Shown here piece by piece: positions 9,531 to 17,423 of a stretch of DNA of 64,000 bases (the first letter of the stretch is position 1; each line of letters opens with the position of its first letter). Origin of the DNA: JANLUX01 sp031366005. GTDB lineage: Bacteria; Bacteroidota; Bacteroidia; AKYH767-A; OLB10. The DNA lies in contig JANLZB010000031.1 of assembly GCA_031366005.1 (NCBI GenBank), positions 1 through 64,000 of the forward strand, given 5' to 3'. The notes beneath the pieces were generated by a model. It saw only the letters and a program-made list of their open reading frames with translations. It was not told the DNA's origin and searched no databases. The translations under genes and the position numbers were made by a program.

Positions 9531-10601
9531 ATGAAAACTGAATTGTCAGCATTAGAAGCAAAAATTGAAGCACAGAAAATTGCTTTTTCACCAATTTATT
9601 TCCAGGCGGTTATGGCAATGTCGCAGCTTGGAATTTTGCAGTTGCTAAGAAAAAACAAGAAGGGTTTAAGGATTTCAGCTATTGCTGATGAGTTGAATTT
9701 AAGTTTTTATGGAGTTAATATATTATTGGAAGCCGGAGCAAATATTAATGTGGTGGAATATATTGACACGGACACAGTGGTGCTGTCTGCTATCGGTTAC
9801 CTGATTAATTCTGATAAGATGACACAGGTAAATTTCAATTTTGTAAATGATGTGTGTTATAATGGAGCTAAATATCTGGCAGAATCAATAAAAACGGGCA
9901 AGCCGGAGGGATTAAAAACTTTTGGTGAATGGAATACTGTTTATGAAGGGTTGATGCAATTGCCTGAAAATGTTAAAACATCCTGGCTCGACTTTGATCA
10001 CTATTACTCCGACAATGCATTTAATGCAGCATTGGAAATAATATTTAAAAATAAAATTAATTATCTTTTTGATATCGGTGGCAACACAGGAAAATGGGCA
10101 TTGGCTTGTTGTAACTATAACAGCGGTGTAAAAATTAAAATTCTTGATCTGCAAGAGCAACTTAATATTGCAAAGAAAAATATTGATGCTAACGGATTTA
10201 GTGAACGGGTTGATTTTCATCCGATAAATTTACTTGACAGTAATAATAAAATTCCTGCAAGTGCTGATACCATCTGGATGAGCCAGTTTCTTGATTGTTT
10301 TTCTCCTGAAGAAATTGTTTCAATTTTGAAAAAGGTTTACGATGCTGTAAATAATGAAACCAACATTTACATACTTGAACCATTCATTGACAATCAGAAA
10401 TTTGATTCTGCGGCTTATTGTCTTGTGGGTACATCTTTATATTTTACTACAATGGCCAATGGAAATAGTAAAATGTACAGTATTAAAGCAATGGAAAAAT
10501 TAATTAATGAAGCGGGATTAAAAATTATCAAGTCTTATCCTTTAATAGATGACACGCATCAGACCTTGTTGCATTGTGTGAAAGAATCGAGATTGAATTA
10601 A
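9531..10601 (+). CDS. SAM-dependent methyltransferase with N-terminal winged helix (pigment cluster)
   Basis: 356 residues. The first about 110 residues resemble the winged-helix dimerisation domain of plant-type O-methyltransferases (MSQLGILQLLRKNKKGLRIS). A Rossmann SAM domain follows, with motif I FDIGGNTGKWAL near residue 183 and a post-motif SQFLDCFSPEEIV helix. It is convergent with the end of the minus-strand flexirubin arm. A ring methyltransferase is expected in this pathway because many flexirubins and aryl polyenes carry a 3-methyl-4-hydroxyphenyl head. Ring methylation of the aryl head is my inference; O-methylation is the alternative. Confidence 0.75.
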   Translation: MKTELSALEAKIEAQKIAFSPIYFQAVMAMSQLGILQLLRKNKKGLRISAIADELNLSFYGVNILLEAGANINVVEYIDTDTVVLSAIGYLINSDKMTQVNFNFVNDVCYNGAKYLAESIKTGKPEGLKTFGEWNTVYEGLMQLPENVKTSWLDFDHYYSDNAFNAALEIIFKNKINYLFDIGGNTGKWALACCNYNSGVKIKILDLQEQLNIAKKNIDANGFSERVDFHPINLLDSNNKIPASADTIWMSQFLDCFSPEEIVSILKKVYDAVNNETNIYILEPFIDNQKFDSAAYCLVGTSLYFTTMANGNSKMYSIKAMEKLINEAGLKIIKSYPLIDDTHQTLLHCVKESRLN

Positions 10602-10616
10602 CGATCGAACTTTAAC

Positions 10617-11660
10617 TTACGTGAATGTCTTTTCTACCAGAATAAAACTATGCTGTTCACCTTTATAATTATTATAAATTAAAATATTTTTAATTTCTTT
10701 TTTATTTTTATTTTTTTTTATTATTCCTTTTGGTAATTGCTGTTTGTCTAATATTAAACAACCAAGCCATAGTGCAAAAGAAGTTGCTGTAGGATATTCA
10801 CCGCACAATTGCTTGAACCGTGCAATAGTGGTTTGAATAAATAAACTTTCACATGCATGATAAAAATGATTTAATCGTGTATCACCATTTTCACCTGACA
10901 GGTATAAATCTATTTCATTCACCTCCGTTAAATTTTTTCCAAGAAAGATTTTTAATTGTGATGTTACTTCCCCTTCATCAGAAGTATGTAGCAGTTTTAC
11001 ATCTTTCACTTTTGCAATTGCGTGTGCTGCACTGTTGTTTGCAATAAACATTGCAACTCCTTCGCCAGCTATGCTTCCTTCTGTATTTGTATCATATAAC
11101 TCTTCATTGGAAACAGGTTTCTTTTTATACCATCCGGAAAGGTTTTCAATATTATAATTATAACTTGATATTTCATCAACACCACCCAATAAGTAAGTTG
11201 ATTCTATATTTTCAGAAAGCAGCATTTTTACATCAAGCAAAGCATTTTCAAAAGCAAGGCCACGATGGACATGCGTTATGTTGTATTCTTTATTATTTGC
11301 GTTTAACCCGATCTGTGCTGCAATAGCATTGGTTGTACTTTGAACAAAGTTTTTAGGCGTGAGAGTTCCTTCACTGTAATCAATGATCTGATTTAAAAAA
11401 AGTATGCAATCTTCCATTCCTCCATTTGCAGTTCCGATAATTATTCCATTCAGATGCGGGTATTCTTTTAATAATGTAATTGCAGCACCAACTCCCATAC
11501 GTACTGCTTTACCCATTCTTCGCAATATGTTAAGAGGAATGTCAGGATAAGGAGGTTCAATTACCACAAGCTTAGTTCCTTCAACTGTTACTGTGTTTTC
11601 CAGATCAACTTCTGAAAAAGTATGTTGAGGAGAAATACAAACAGTTTTATGGATGTACAC
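10617..11660 (-). CDS. Ketosynthase-like chain-length factor of the aryl-polyene system
   Basis: 347 residues with a thiolase-fold ketosynthase layout, shorter than a true KAS II (about 400). Where a ketosynthase has its Cys-Ser-Ser active site, this protein reads NITHVHRGLAFENALL, so no catalytic cysteine is visible. The His motifs of condensing enzymes are not recognisable either. It lies 5 bases after an intact ketosynthase gene, the arrangement of KS/CLF heterodimers such as ApeO-ApeC in aryl polyene pathways. Likely role: non-catalytic partner that sets polyene length. Start codon is GTG. It is the last gene of the minus-strand arm. Confidence 0.75.
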   Translation of the reverse strand: MYIHKTVCISPQHTFSEVDLENTVTVEGTKLVVIEPPYPDIPLNILRRMGKAVRMGVGAAITLLKEYPHLNGIIIGTANGGMEDCILFLNQIIDYSEGTLTPKNFVQSTTNAIAAQIGLNANNKEYNITHVHRGLAFENALLDVKMLLSENIESTYLLGGVDEISSYNYNIENLSGWYKKKPVSNEELYDTNTEGSIAGEGVAMFIANNSAAHAIAKVKDVKLLHTSDEGEVTSQLKIFLGKNLTEVNEIDLYLSGENGDTRLNHFYHACESLFIQTTIARFKQLCGEYPTATSFALWLGCLILDKQQLPKGIIKKNKNKKEIKNILIYNNYKGEQHSFILVEKTFT

Positions 11661-11665
11661 AGCTT

Positions 11666-12856
11666 TTAATTTTTTGAAAAAATCAGCGAGCTGCAGTTTC
11701 CTCCAAAGCCAAATGAATTTGTCATCACATTGTCAATGTTTTGTTTTTGAAAAACAGTAACAGGTTTTAATCCTGTTGATTCAATTGGTGTATTGAAATT
11801 TAAGCTCGGATATATTTCATTGTGTACTAAAGAAAGAATACTGAATACTGATTCAATAGCAGCTGCTGCGCCCAGGGTATGACCAATTTTAGATTTTGAT
11901 GAGATAAAAAATGGCACCTGGTTAAAAATACGTTGCATTGCTTTTCCTTCCACTTCATCATTGTTGATTGTGCCTGTACCATGTGCATTGACAAAATTTA
12001 TTTGAGATGGTTCTAATACTGCAATCGCTAATGCCTTCTGCATTGAACGATAAGGACCTTCGCCATTTTCTGATAACGATGATGGATGAAAAGCATCGTT
12101 GGCATTTCCATAACCTGTGAACGCAGCGTAAATTTTTTTACCTGCTGCATCTTCTTCTTTTTCTAAAACTAAAAATGCAGCACCCTCACCAAGGTTGAGT
12201 CCTAACCTTTCTTTATCAAAAGGTTTACAAAAGTCAGGAGCAAGAATACTCAATGAATTAAATCCGTTAATAGTAAATTTTGCAAGTGCATCCACACCTC
12301 CCACAATTGCTCTTTTTGCCAGTCCGTTTTTAATGAGTCTTGCTCCAAACATTATTGCATTGGCTGATGAGGAGCAAGCGGTATTAATGGAATTAACAAT
12401 GCCTTTAACCTGATAAAATTTTTGTATAAATAATGTGGGTGACGCACAATCATAAGATGATAAAAATTCAGAAGGTGATGATGCATTGTTATTTGCATCA
12501 TTATATAATTCATCAGTGTGGCACATACCGCCTACAGTGCTTGCACCAATAAGTGCAGTGTCATAAGATGTCAGATCATCGTGATTTAAATTGCTGTCTT
12601 CAATTGCTTCGCGAAACGCATGGAGTGCAAGGAGGTCAGTTCTTGTTGCACCTTTATTTGGTATGGAAAGCTTCTTTTTTAATTCGGAAGTATCAATTTT
12701 TATTTCACCGAAACGGGAAGCGTTTGCAAATTTTGAATTTAAAATTTCAAGTGTTGATAATCCGCAGGTTTGTTTAATTAATGCATCGTGATTTTCTTTT
12801 ACTGTATTTCCAAGAGCACTTATAACACCTAACCCTGTTACAATAATGCGACTCAT
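11666..12856 (-). CDS. Beta-ketoacyl-ACP synthase (KAS II-like), catalytic KS
   Basis: Decarboxylative condensing enzyme that would extend the aryl-acyl chain with malonyl-ACP. 396 residues with an intact Cys-His-His triad: Cys161 (NTACSSSANA), His292 (NAHGTGT) and His326 (SKIGHTLGAAAA). It directly follows the ACP gene, with no spacer, and precedes a cysteine-less KS-like gene; the two probably form a KS:CLF heterodimer. One of two catalytic KAS II-type genes in the cluster, the other being on the plus-strand arm. Confidence 0.88.
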   Translation of the reverse strand: MSRIIVTGLGVISALGNTVKENHDALIKQTCGLSTLEILNSKFANASRFGEIKIDTSELKKKLSIPNKGATRTDLLALHAFREAIEDSNLNHDDLTSYDTALIGASTVGGMCHTDELYNDANNNASSPSEFLSSYDCASPTLFIQKFYQVKGIVNSINTACSSSANAIMFGARLIKNGLAKRAIVGGVDALAKFTINGFNSLSILAPDFCKPFDKERLGLNLGEGAAFLVLEKEEDAAGKKIYAAFTGYGNANDAFHPSSLSENGEGPYRSMQKALAIAVLEPSQINFVNAHGTGTINNDEVEGKAMQRIFNQVPFFISSKSKIGHTLGAAAAIESVFSILSLVHNEIYPSLNFNTPIESTGLKPVTVFQKQNIDNVMTNSFGFGGNCSSLIFSKN

Positions 12857-13129
12857 TTACGATAAAATTTTATTCCTGTGTTGCAAAATATAATCAATAA
12901 TCGTATTAACGCTTACAAAAATTTTTCTTCCTTCTTTCGGATCCTGTATTTTTATTCCATACTCGCGTTCAAGCAGAACAGCCAGCTCAAGCGAATCAAT
13001 AGAATCTAAACCAAGACCATCTCCAAAAAGTTGCTGATCATCTCCGATATTTTCAGGAGTTATTTCCAGCAGGTTTAAATATTTGATCATGTGTTTTTTT
13101 AGCTCCAACTTTAGTTGTTCTCTATCCAT
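12857..13129 (-). CDS. Acyl carrier protein (pigment cluster)
   Basis: 90-residue ACP carrying the phosphopantetheine attachment motif GLDSIDSLELAV, with the modified serine at Ser43. The rest of the protein is acidic and helical, as is typical. It lies between the ABC permease and the ketosynthase genes, sharing or abutting ends with both. It is therefore likely the dedicated carrier for the polyene chain rather than the housekeeping AcpP. Confidence 0.92.
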   Translation of the reverse strand: MDREQLKLELKKHMIKYLNLLEITPENIGDDQQLFGDGLGLDSIDSLELAVLLEREYGIKIQDPKEGRKIFVSVNTIIDYILQHRNKILS

Positions 13130-14406
13130 TATATCAGGTTTTTTCGTTTTAATCCTATAAATGCTATCACCTGCAAAATCATTGTTATGAGAAATAATAT
13201 TAAAATATCAGATGATATGTCGCTGAGCTTTGCACTTTGTAAAAATAAGCTGTAATAAGATTCAAGACACCAATACAAAGGTGAGATTTTCATTATTACA
13301 GAGAAGAATCCGGGCATTGCAAAGGATGGAACAAATATTCCACCGATTGCTGCAAGCAATACTACAGACACTGCACCAAATCCGTTAGATTGTTCCTGTG
13401 TTTGCGCAAAAATGCCAATGCATAACGCATAACTGATTGCACACCATCCGCAGATTATTGTTACCAGGAAAAGTGAAAAAATATTATCCGGAATATTTAG
13501 TTCAGGTAAATTAATGAGAGGAAAGATTAAAACGCCAATTGAAAAAATAATCACAACCTGTAATAACACCACTCCAATATAAACAAGTTGCTTCGCAGCC
13601 AATGCAATTAAATAATTGGGTGAAAATGTTCTTAAACGGGTAAAGCTTCCACTCAGTTTTTCTTTTACAATATTACTTCCGAGAGAAATAACTGTAAAGA
13701 ACATTGCAAAAATTGTCCAAGCTGGAATATTGTGCTGGGTTGCATTCGGAATATTTCTGCTCCCATTTATCAATGCATAATGTTCATTGAAATTAATTTT
13801 ACCTTTCATCATTTCCTTTTCAAAACCTTCAGGAGCAGGTTTTTCATTTACAAGTTGATACAATGATGCAATCATTAATTTATTTTCAATCACCATCATC
13901 ACGCTTAGCAAAACACCGCTTATTGATTTGCAAAATGATTGCTGTAAAACAGGATGAAAAATTAAATCAGGTGGTAAAACATTTATTTCATTAAGGGTGG
14001 AATCGCTTTGTATACCGAAGTTTGTTAATGCCTTTGATGCAAGTGTCCGTGCTTTTTGATTGAGCTGTGATGAAAAATTTTCCGGTATAACGAGGGCTAC
14101 CATTGCATTGTGTTCTTTCATTGTTTTCGAAATGTCCTCTTCCCCAATATTTTTATTTGTTTTGATGATATTGAACATTTGCAATTCCGTTATTGCTGTA
14201 ATTAATTCTTTAGATACACTGCCTGTATCTTTATTACAAACTAGCATTGAAATCTTATTATTGTTCACAAGGTTAAAAGCGCTGTTCTGTACACTTGTGA
14301 TTATTACCGCTAAAACAACAGGCATGAAAAACATAATTGCAAGGCCCATGCGATCACGAATCAGCAACCAAAACTCTTTTAACATTGATGCCAGCAGTAT
14401 ATGCAT
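13129..14406 (-). CDS. ABC-2 type transporter permease
   Basis: 425 residues. One N-terminal membrane segment (about 20-40), a large extracytoplasmic domain (about 45-220) and five or six C-terminal membrane segments form the usual ABC-2/YhhJ-like topology. The stretch PAWTIFAMFFTVISLGSNIVKEKLSGSFTRL is the conserved region after the second segment (quoted here as the span near residues 227-258). Its start overlaps the stop of the ATPase gene, so the two form one exporter. In a pigment cluster it most likely exports an intermediate or the product; the substrate is not provable from sequence. Confidence 0.88.
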   Translation of the reverse strand: MHILLASMLKEFWLLIRDRMGLAIMFFMPVVLAVIITSVQNSAFNLVNNNKISMLVCNKDTGSVSKELITAITELQMFNIIKTNKNIGEEDISKTMKEHNAMVALVIPENFSSQLNQKARTLASKALTNFGIQSDSTLNEINVLPPDLIFHPVLQQSFCKSISGVLLSVMMVIENKLMIASLYQLVNEKPAPEGFEKEMMKGKINFNEHYALINGSRNIPNATQHNIPAWTIFAMFFTVISLGSNIVKEKLSGSFTRLRTFSPNYLIALAAKQLVYIGVVLLQVVIIFSIGVLIFPLINLPELNIPDNIFSLFLVTIICGWCAISYALCIGIFAQTQEQSNGFGAVSVVLLAAIGGIFVPSFAMPGFFSVIMKISPLYWCLESYYSLFLQSAKLSDISSDILILFLITMILQVIAFIGLKRKNLI

Positions 14407-15152
14407 CAGTCTCTGTATTCTTTACCGGTTATATTTAAAAACAGTTGCTCCAATCCCTGGTGATTATGCTGTGTAAGCAAATTATTTAAATCACCATGCA
14501 ATAATATTTTTCCTTTATCAATTAATGCAATGTGATTACATAACTCTTCAGCTTCCTGCAAAAGGTGTGATGTGTAAATTAAAGTAGTGCCCGTTGCATT
14601 TAGTTGTTTGAGGTATTCAATAATTGCTGAACGTGCATGTACATCCACACCCACTGTGGGTTCATCAAGAAATAAAATTTTTGGTTGATGGATTACTCCA
14701 ATCGCAATGTTTAACCTGCGTTTCATGCCACCGGAAAGATATTTCAATGCTTTGTTTTTAACTTCAATTAATCCAAGCAGCGTAAGTAACTCATCCGTTC
14801 TTTTTTTTATTTCGTTGCGATTTAATCCTGACCATGCACCAAAAAATTCCAGGTTTTCTACTGGTGTCAGTTCTTCATAAAATGAAAAATGCTGAGGCAC
14901 ATAACCGAATAATTTTTTTGATTTTCTATCCGATGTCACATCCAAACCAAATAAACTTACACTTCCGGACTGCGGTTTTAACAGTCCTGTCATTATAGAA
15001 ATCAAGGTGGTTTTACCTGCACCGTTAGGTCCAAATAATCCAAAGCGATCTCCTGTTAAAATTTTTAAAAAAATATTTTCAAGACAGGAGGTTTCCTGTT
15101 TTGGATAATGAAAATTCAAATTAGTTATTGAAATCGCAAGATCAGTTGACAT
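14406..15152 (-). CDS. ABC transporter ATP-binding protein
   Basis: 248 residues with Walker A GPNGAGKTT, signature LSGGMKRRL, Walker B ILFLDEPTVGVD and the switch His in YTSHLLQEAEEL. It is the ATPase of the adjacent ABC-2 permease. I chose the ATG at 15152. A TTG four codons upstream is also in frame, but a -7 element at 15175-15182 predicts a transcript start near 15168, which suits the ATG. A REP/transposase remnant separates this gene from the upstream half of the cluster, and the promoter-like element could restart transcription here. Confidence 0.9.
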   Translation of the reverse strand: MSTDLAISITNLNFHYPKQETSCLENIFLKILTGDRFGLFGPNGAGKTTLISIMTGLLKPQSGSVSLFGLDVTSDRKSKKLFGYVPQHFSFYEELTPVENLEFFGAWSGLNRNEIKKRTDELLTLLGLIEVKNKALKYLSGGMKRRLNIAIGVIHQPKILFLDEPTVGVDVHARSAIIEYLKQLNATGTTLIYTSHLLQEAEELCNHIALIDKGKILLHGDLNNLLTQHNHQGLEQLFLNITGKEYRD

Positions 15153-15174
15153 TTTTTTTATCAATAAGCAAATT

Positions 15175-15182
15175 CAAACATA
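15175..15182 (-). promoter_or_regulatory. Internal -7 promoter element before the ABC exporter genes
   Basis: Minus strand reads TATGTTTG, fitting TAnnTTTG, 23 bases before the chosen ATG. It lies downstream of the repeat island that interrupts the arm. No clear -33 element. Confidence 0.4.
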
Positions 15183-15211
15183 GGATTAAAGAAAAACGAA
15201 ATGGTTTTTCT

Positions 15212-15340
15212 AAGTCCCATCGGGACGACCTTTTGGTAAGAAACAACATCCCGGACAATAATTAAGTCCATAGGGACGATCTTTTGGTAGAAACAATATC
15301 ACAGAAGATGTAGATGTTCAAGTCCCATCGGGACGACCTT
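15212..15340. repeat. Left group of REP-like palindromic repeats (three copies)
   Basis: Copies at 15212-15238, 15264-15289 and 15320-15340 share AAGTCCCATCGGGACGACC (copy 2 has CCATAGGG) and, in the first two, TTTTGGTA. The core TCCC-ATC-GGGA is a short hairpin. All three point the same way and are the reverse complement of the right-hand group beyond the transposase remnant. Confidence 0.85.
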
Positions 15341-15361
15341 ATTAATCGCCACATTAGAAAT

Positions 15362-15770
15362 TCAATCATAAAATTCAAAAAGATATTTATCGTCATAATT
15401 TACTTCAAATTTATTTAAGAGTTCCAGATATTCTTCACGGAATGTTTTTGTACGATGATGGGCTTCCTGATTCATAATATATTTTATTACATCATCTCTT
15501 TGCGAACGCGAATAAGAAAATGCTCCGTATCCTTCTTGCCAATGAAATTTTTCTTTTACAAGTTTATTATCGTTGATCCATTTACATGATCAAGCCAACC
15601 ACCAACTGACAAAGGAAATGCTTTATCACCGCGGACTATTCCGTAAATATATTTATGCAACTCATCACGAAAATTTTTGGTAATAATGTTTTTTCTGCCT
15701 TGAACCGCAAATACACAATGTATGTTCAGTTGTGAATATGTGTTTGCAATCGTATTTTGATTCGTTATAG
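15362..15770 (-). pseudogene. Decayed REP-associated tyrosine transposase (IS200/Y1 family)
   Basis: Translated by hand on the minus strand, the upstream part (about 15590-15770) reads IANTYSQLNIHCVFAVQGRK and ends at WLDHVNG. The HUH motif (DHVH) would stand there but has lost its second His. After a frame change near 15585 the second part begins KWINDNKLVKEKFHWQEGYG, continues through KYIMNQEAHH and ends EFYD. The catalytic Tyr helix region (VIKYIMNQ) is still there. The central segment between DHVH and the KWIN strand is deleted and the frame is broken; no start codon is visible. It is flanked on both sides by REP-like repeats, as expected of a RAYT. Confidence 0.8.
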
Positions 15771-15786
15771 TTCGTTTGCAATATAT

Positions 15787-16006
15787 AAGGTTATCCCTAC
15801 AGGATTTATAATTAGTTTTCTATATTTTTACCATAAGGGCATCCCTACGAGATTTTTCTTTGCACGACATTTATTTTTTTTCCATAAGGTCATCCCTACG
15901 GGATTTTTCTTTGCGCAACATTTATTTTTCTACCAAAAGGGCATCCCTATAGGATTTACAAACTGCTCCTGTTTCTTTTTACCATAAGTACATCCCTACG
16001 GGATTT
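15787..16006. repeat. Right group of REP-like palindromic repeats (five copies)
   Basis: Copies at 15787-15807, 15829-15855, 15881-15906, 15931-15957 and 15980-16006. Consensus is TACCATAAGGGCATCCCTACGGGATTT, given here as two parts: TACCATAAGG and GCATCCCTACGGGATTT. Each contains an ATCCC-TAC-GGGAT hairpin with some variation. They are spaced about 24-28 bases apart and are reverse-oriented relative to the left group. The last copy ends 7 bases before the stop of the BtrH-like gene. Confidence 0.88.
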
Positions 16007-16012
16007 TAAAAC

Positions 16013-17026
16013 TTACTTCCATTTAATTTTTGATAAATCAGTAAACGCCTGCTTTTCTATTTCAGCAACTTCAAAAAGATAATTTCCCATGTCATTGAAA
16101 TCCTGTTGCGATGTAATACGTCCTTTAAAAATTCCTGCTGCCTGCACAGCTGCCCTGCGCCATAAATCTCCTGCTTTTGTAAATTGCTCTGAAGCTTTTA
16201 ACAAGGTGTCTATGTTATGATAAGCAAAAGCCTGTTGCAAAAACGCAGCATAGATAAAACGAAATCCACCACCACCGGTTCCGATTTCTTCCTGCATGCG
16301 AACAAGTTGTGCAAGGTATAATCCTGCTTTCTTTACGCCTAACTTATCTCTCCACTTAATAATTCTTCTTCCTGTATATTTAATACCGCTGATCCCTGCG
16401 ATCGGACCAGGTATATGCAACATGTCACGAATGTTGCGTTTTATTCCTTGTGTGATTGCTTTTCGAATTACATCATCACTTATTTCATTTTTTAACTTGG
16501 GATAATAAAGCTGACCGCGCGGTGCCAGTGTTCCCTTTGCAAAACGAACCCGTTGCAATTCATAATCTGTCAATGTGGTTACAGTCTCCATCACCGGATC
16601 ACTGATCAGATATTTGTCTTCTTCCTTTCCAAACACTACAATATTGTGTGCATTGAAATGAAAGCGATACTCTTTCGGAAAATAAGTGAGATAATACACA
16701 CCCACCTGGCAGCCCACAGGTTGATTGGATTCAATACAACTGTCCAGGTATTGCTGCGCTTTTTCAACTGAACGAAACTTTTTGCGAACCACCGGAATTC
16801 CAAGTGAATCACAAGTGCGTTTAAAAATTAAACCGGGCATAGTTCGATAGGAAAACGCAGGACCATTATTGATTTTAAGAAAAGGTATGTAGATAAAAAA
16901 TAATCCGGAGCCAATACCAAATGCAAGCGGCTCAGTGATTTTGTTTACACCAATGTGTTGAAGCAGATTAGTGGTTACCCCGTTTTCACAATGTGCGGAT
17001 TGTATGTGATTAAAATTAATCCGCAT
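16013..17026 (-). CDS. BtrH-like acyltransferase (papain-like N-terminal domain)
   Basis: 337 residues. The N-terminal half resembles the BtrH N-terminal domain, a cysteine-protease fold, with a candidate catalytic Cys at HCENGVTTNLL (residue 13) and His in FHFNAHNIVVFG followed by YLISDP. BtrH of butirosin synthesis moves an acyl group from an ACP to an amine of the acceptor. Here the gene sits between darB and an exporter/ACP set, so a plausible role is moving the polyenoyl chain from ACP onto a hydroxyl of the dialkylresorcinol to form the flexirubin ester. That role is inference. It overlaps its upstream neighbour by 11 bases. Confidence 0.72.
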   Translation of the reverse strand: MRINFNHIQSAHCENGVTTNLLQHIGVNKITEPLAFGIGSGLFFIYIPFLKINNGPAFSYRTMPGLIFKRTCDSLGIPVVRKKFRSVEKAQQYLDSCIESNQPVGCQVGVYYLTYFPKEYRFHFNAHNIVVFGKEEDKYLISDPVMETVTTLTDYELQRVRFAKGTLAPRGQLYYPKLKNEISDDVIRKAITQGIKRNIRDMLHIPGPIAGISGIKYTGRRIIKWRDKLGVKKAGLYLAQLVRMQEEIGTGGGGFRFIYAAFLQQAFAYHNIDTLLKASEQFTKAGDLWRRAAVQAAGIFKGRITSQQDFNDMGNYLFEVAEIEKQAFTDLSKIKWK

Positions 17027-17423
17027 TTGTTTTTAAGTTCTTTAGGTCATCCACGCTTACTTCAAAAACTTCAGCATACTTCCTGATTTTTTTTTCAGAA
17101 AGATTTTTAAAGATTTCTGGTTGTAGATGTCTTTTTATCTGCCATTTCCAAAAACCTGTATAAGCGGCAATGGTGGTCATATCCATTAATCGTAATTCCA
17201 TAAAAAATAAAACAGAACTTGCTTCACCATTGTTTACTTTTTGTTTTGCTTCGTTAATTCGCTGTTCAATATCTTCCCACGCAATATTTAATGCATCAGC
17301 TTTTACTTTCCATCCACGGCTTAACCCGGTGGTATAGTTGCCTGATTCATCTTCTCCATACACAACATCTTTTGTAAACTTATCGAGTATCGAAGGGTCC
17401 TGCGGGAGATCTTTTATTTTCAT
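17016..17423 (-). CDS. Conserved-looking 135-residue protein of the pigment cluster, unknown function
   Basis: Soluble, charged, mostly helical protein without signal peptide, membrane segment or recognisable catalytic motif. It ends with a short helix-rich tail (EKKIRKYAEVFEVSVDDLKN) that resembles half of a helix-turn-helix but is not enough to call a regulator. The gene abuts the darB stop and overlaps the BtrH-like start by 11 bases, so it is certainly co-translated with them and likely acts with one of them. I do not recognise the family. Confidence 0.7.
   Translation of the reverse strand: MKIKDLPQDPSILDKFTKDVVYGEDESGNYTTGLSRGWKVKADALNIAWEDIEQRINEAKQKVNNGEASSVLFFMELRLMDMTTIAAYTGFWKWQIKRHLQPEIFKNLSEKKIRKYAEVFEVSVDDLKNLKTNAD

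Noticed and set aside
12195..12413. Plus-strand small frame opposite the ketosynthase
   Set aside because: Lies fully antisense to a well-supported gene with intact catalytic motifs; no promoter or family signal.
15757..15987. Plus-strand frame with repeated KGIPTGF-like peptides
   Set aside because: The repetition is produced by the REP-like DNA repeats read in one frame; there is no start context, signal or family resemblance.
15212..16006. CRISPR array
   Set aside because: Repeats are short hairpins of 21-27 bases with irregular, very short spacers and two orientations, around a transposase remnant; no cas genes.
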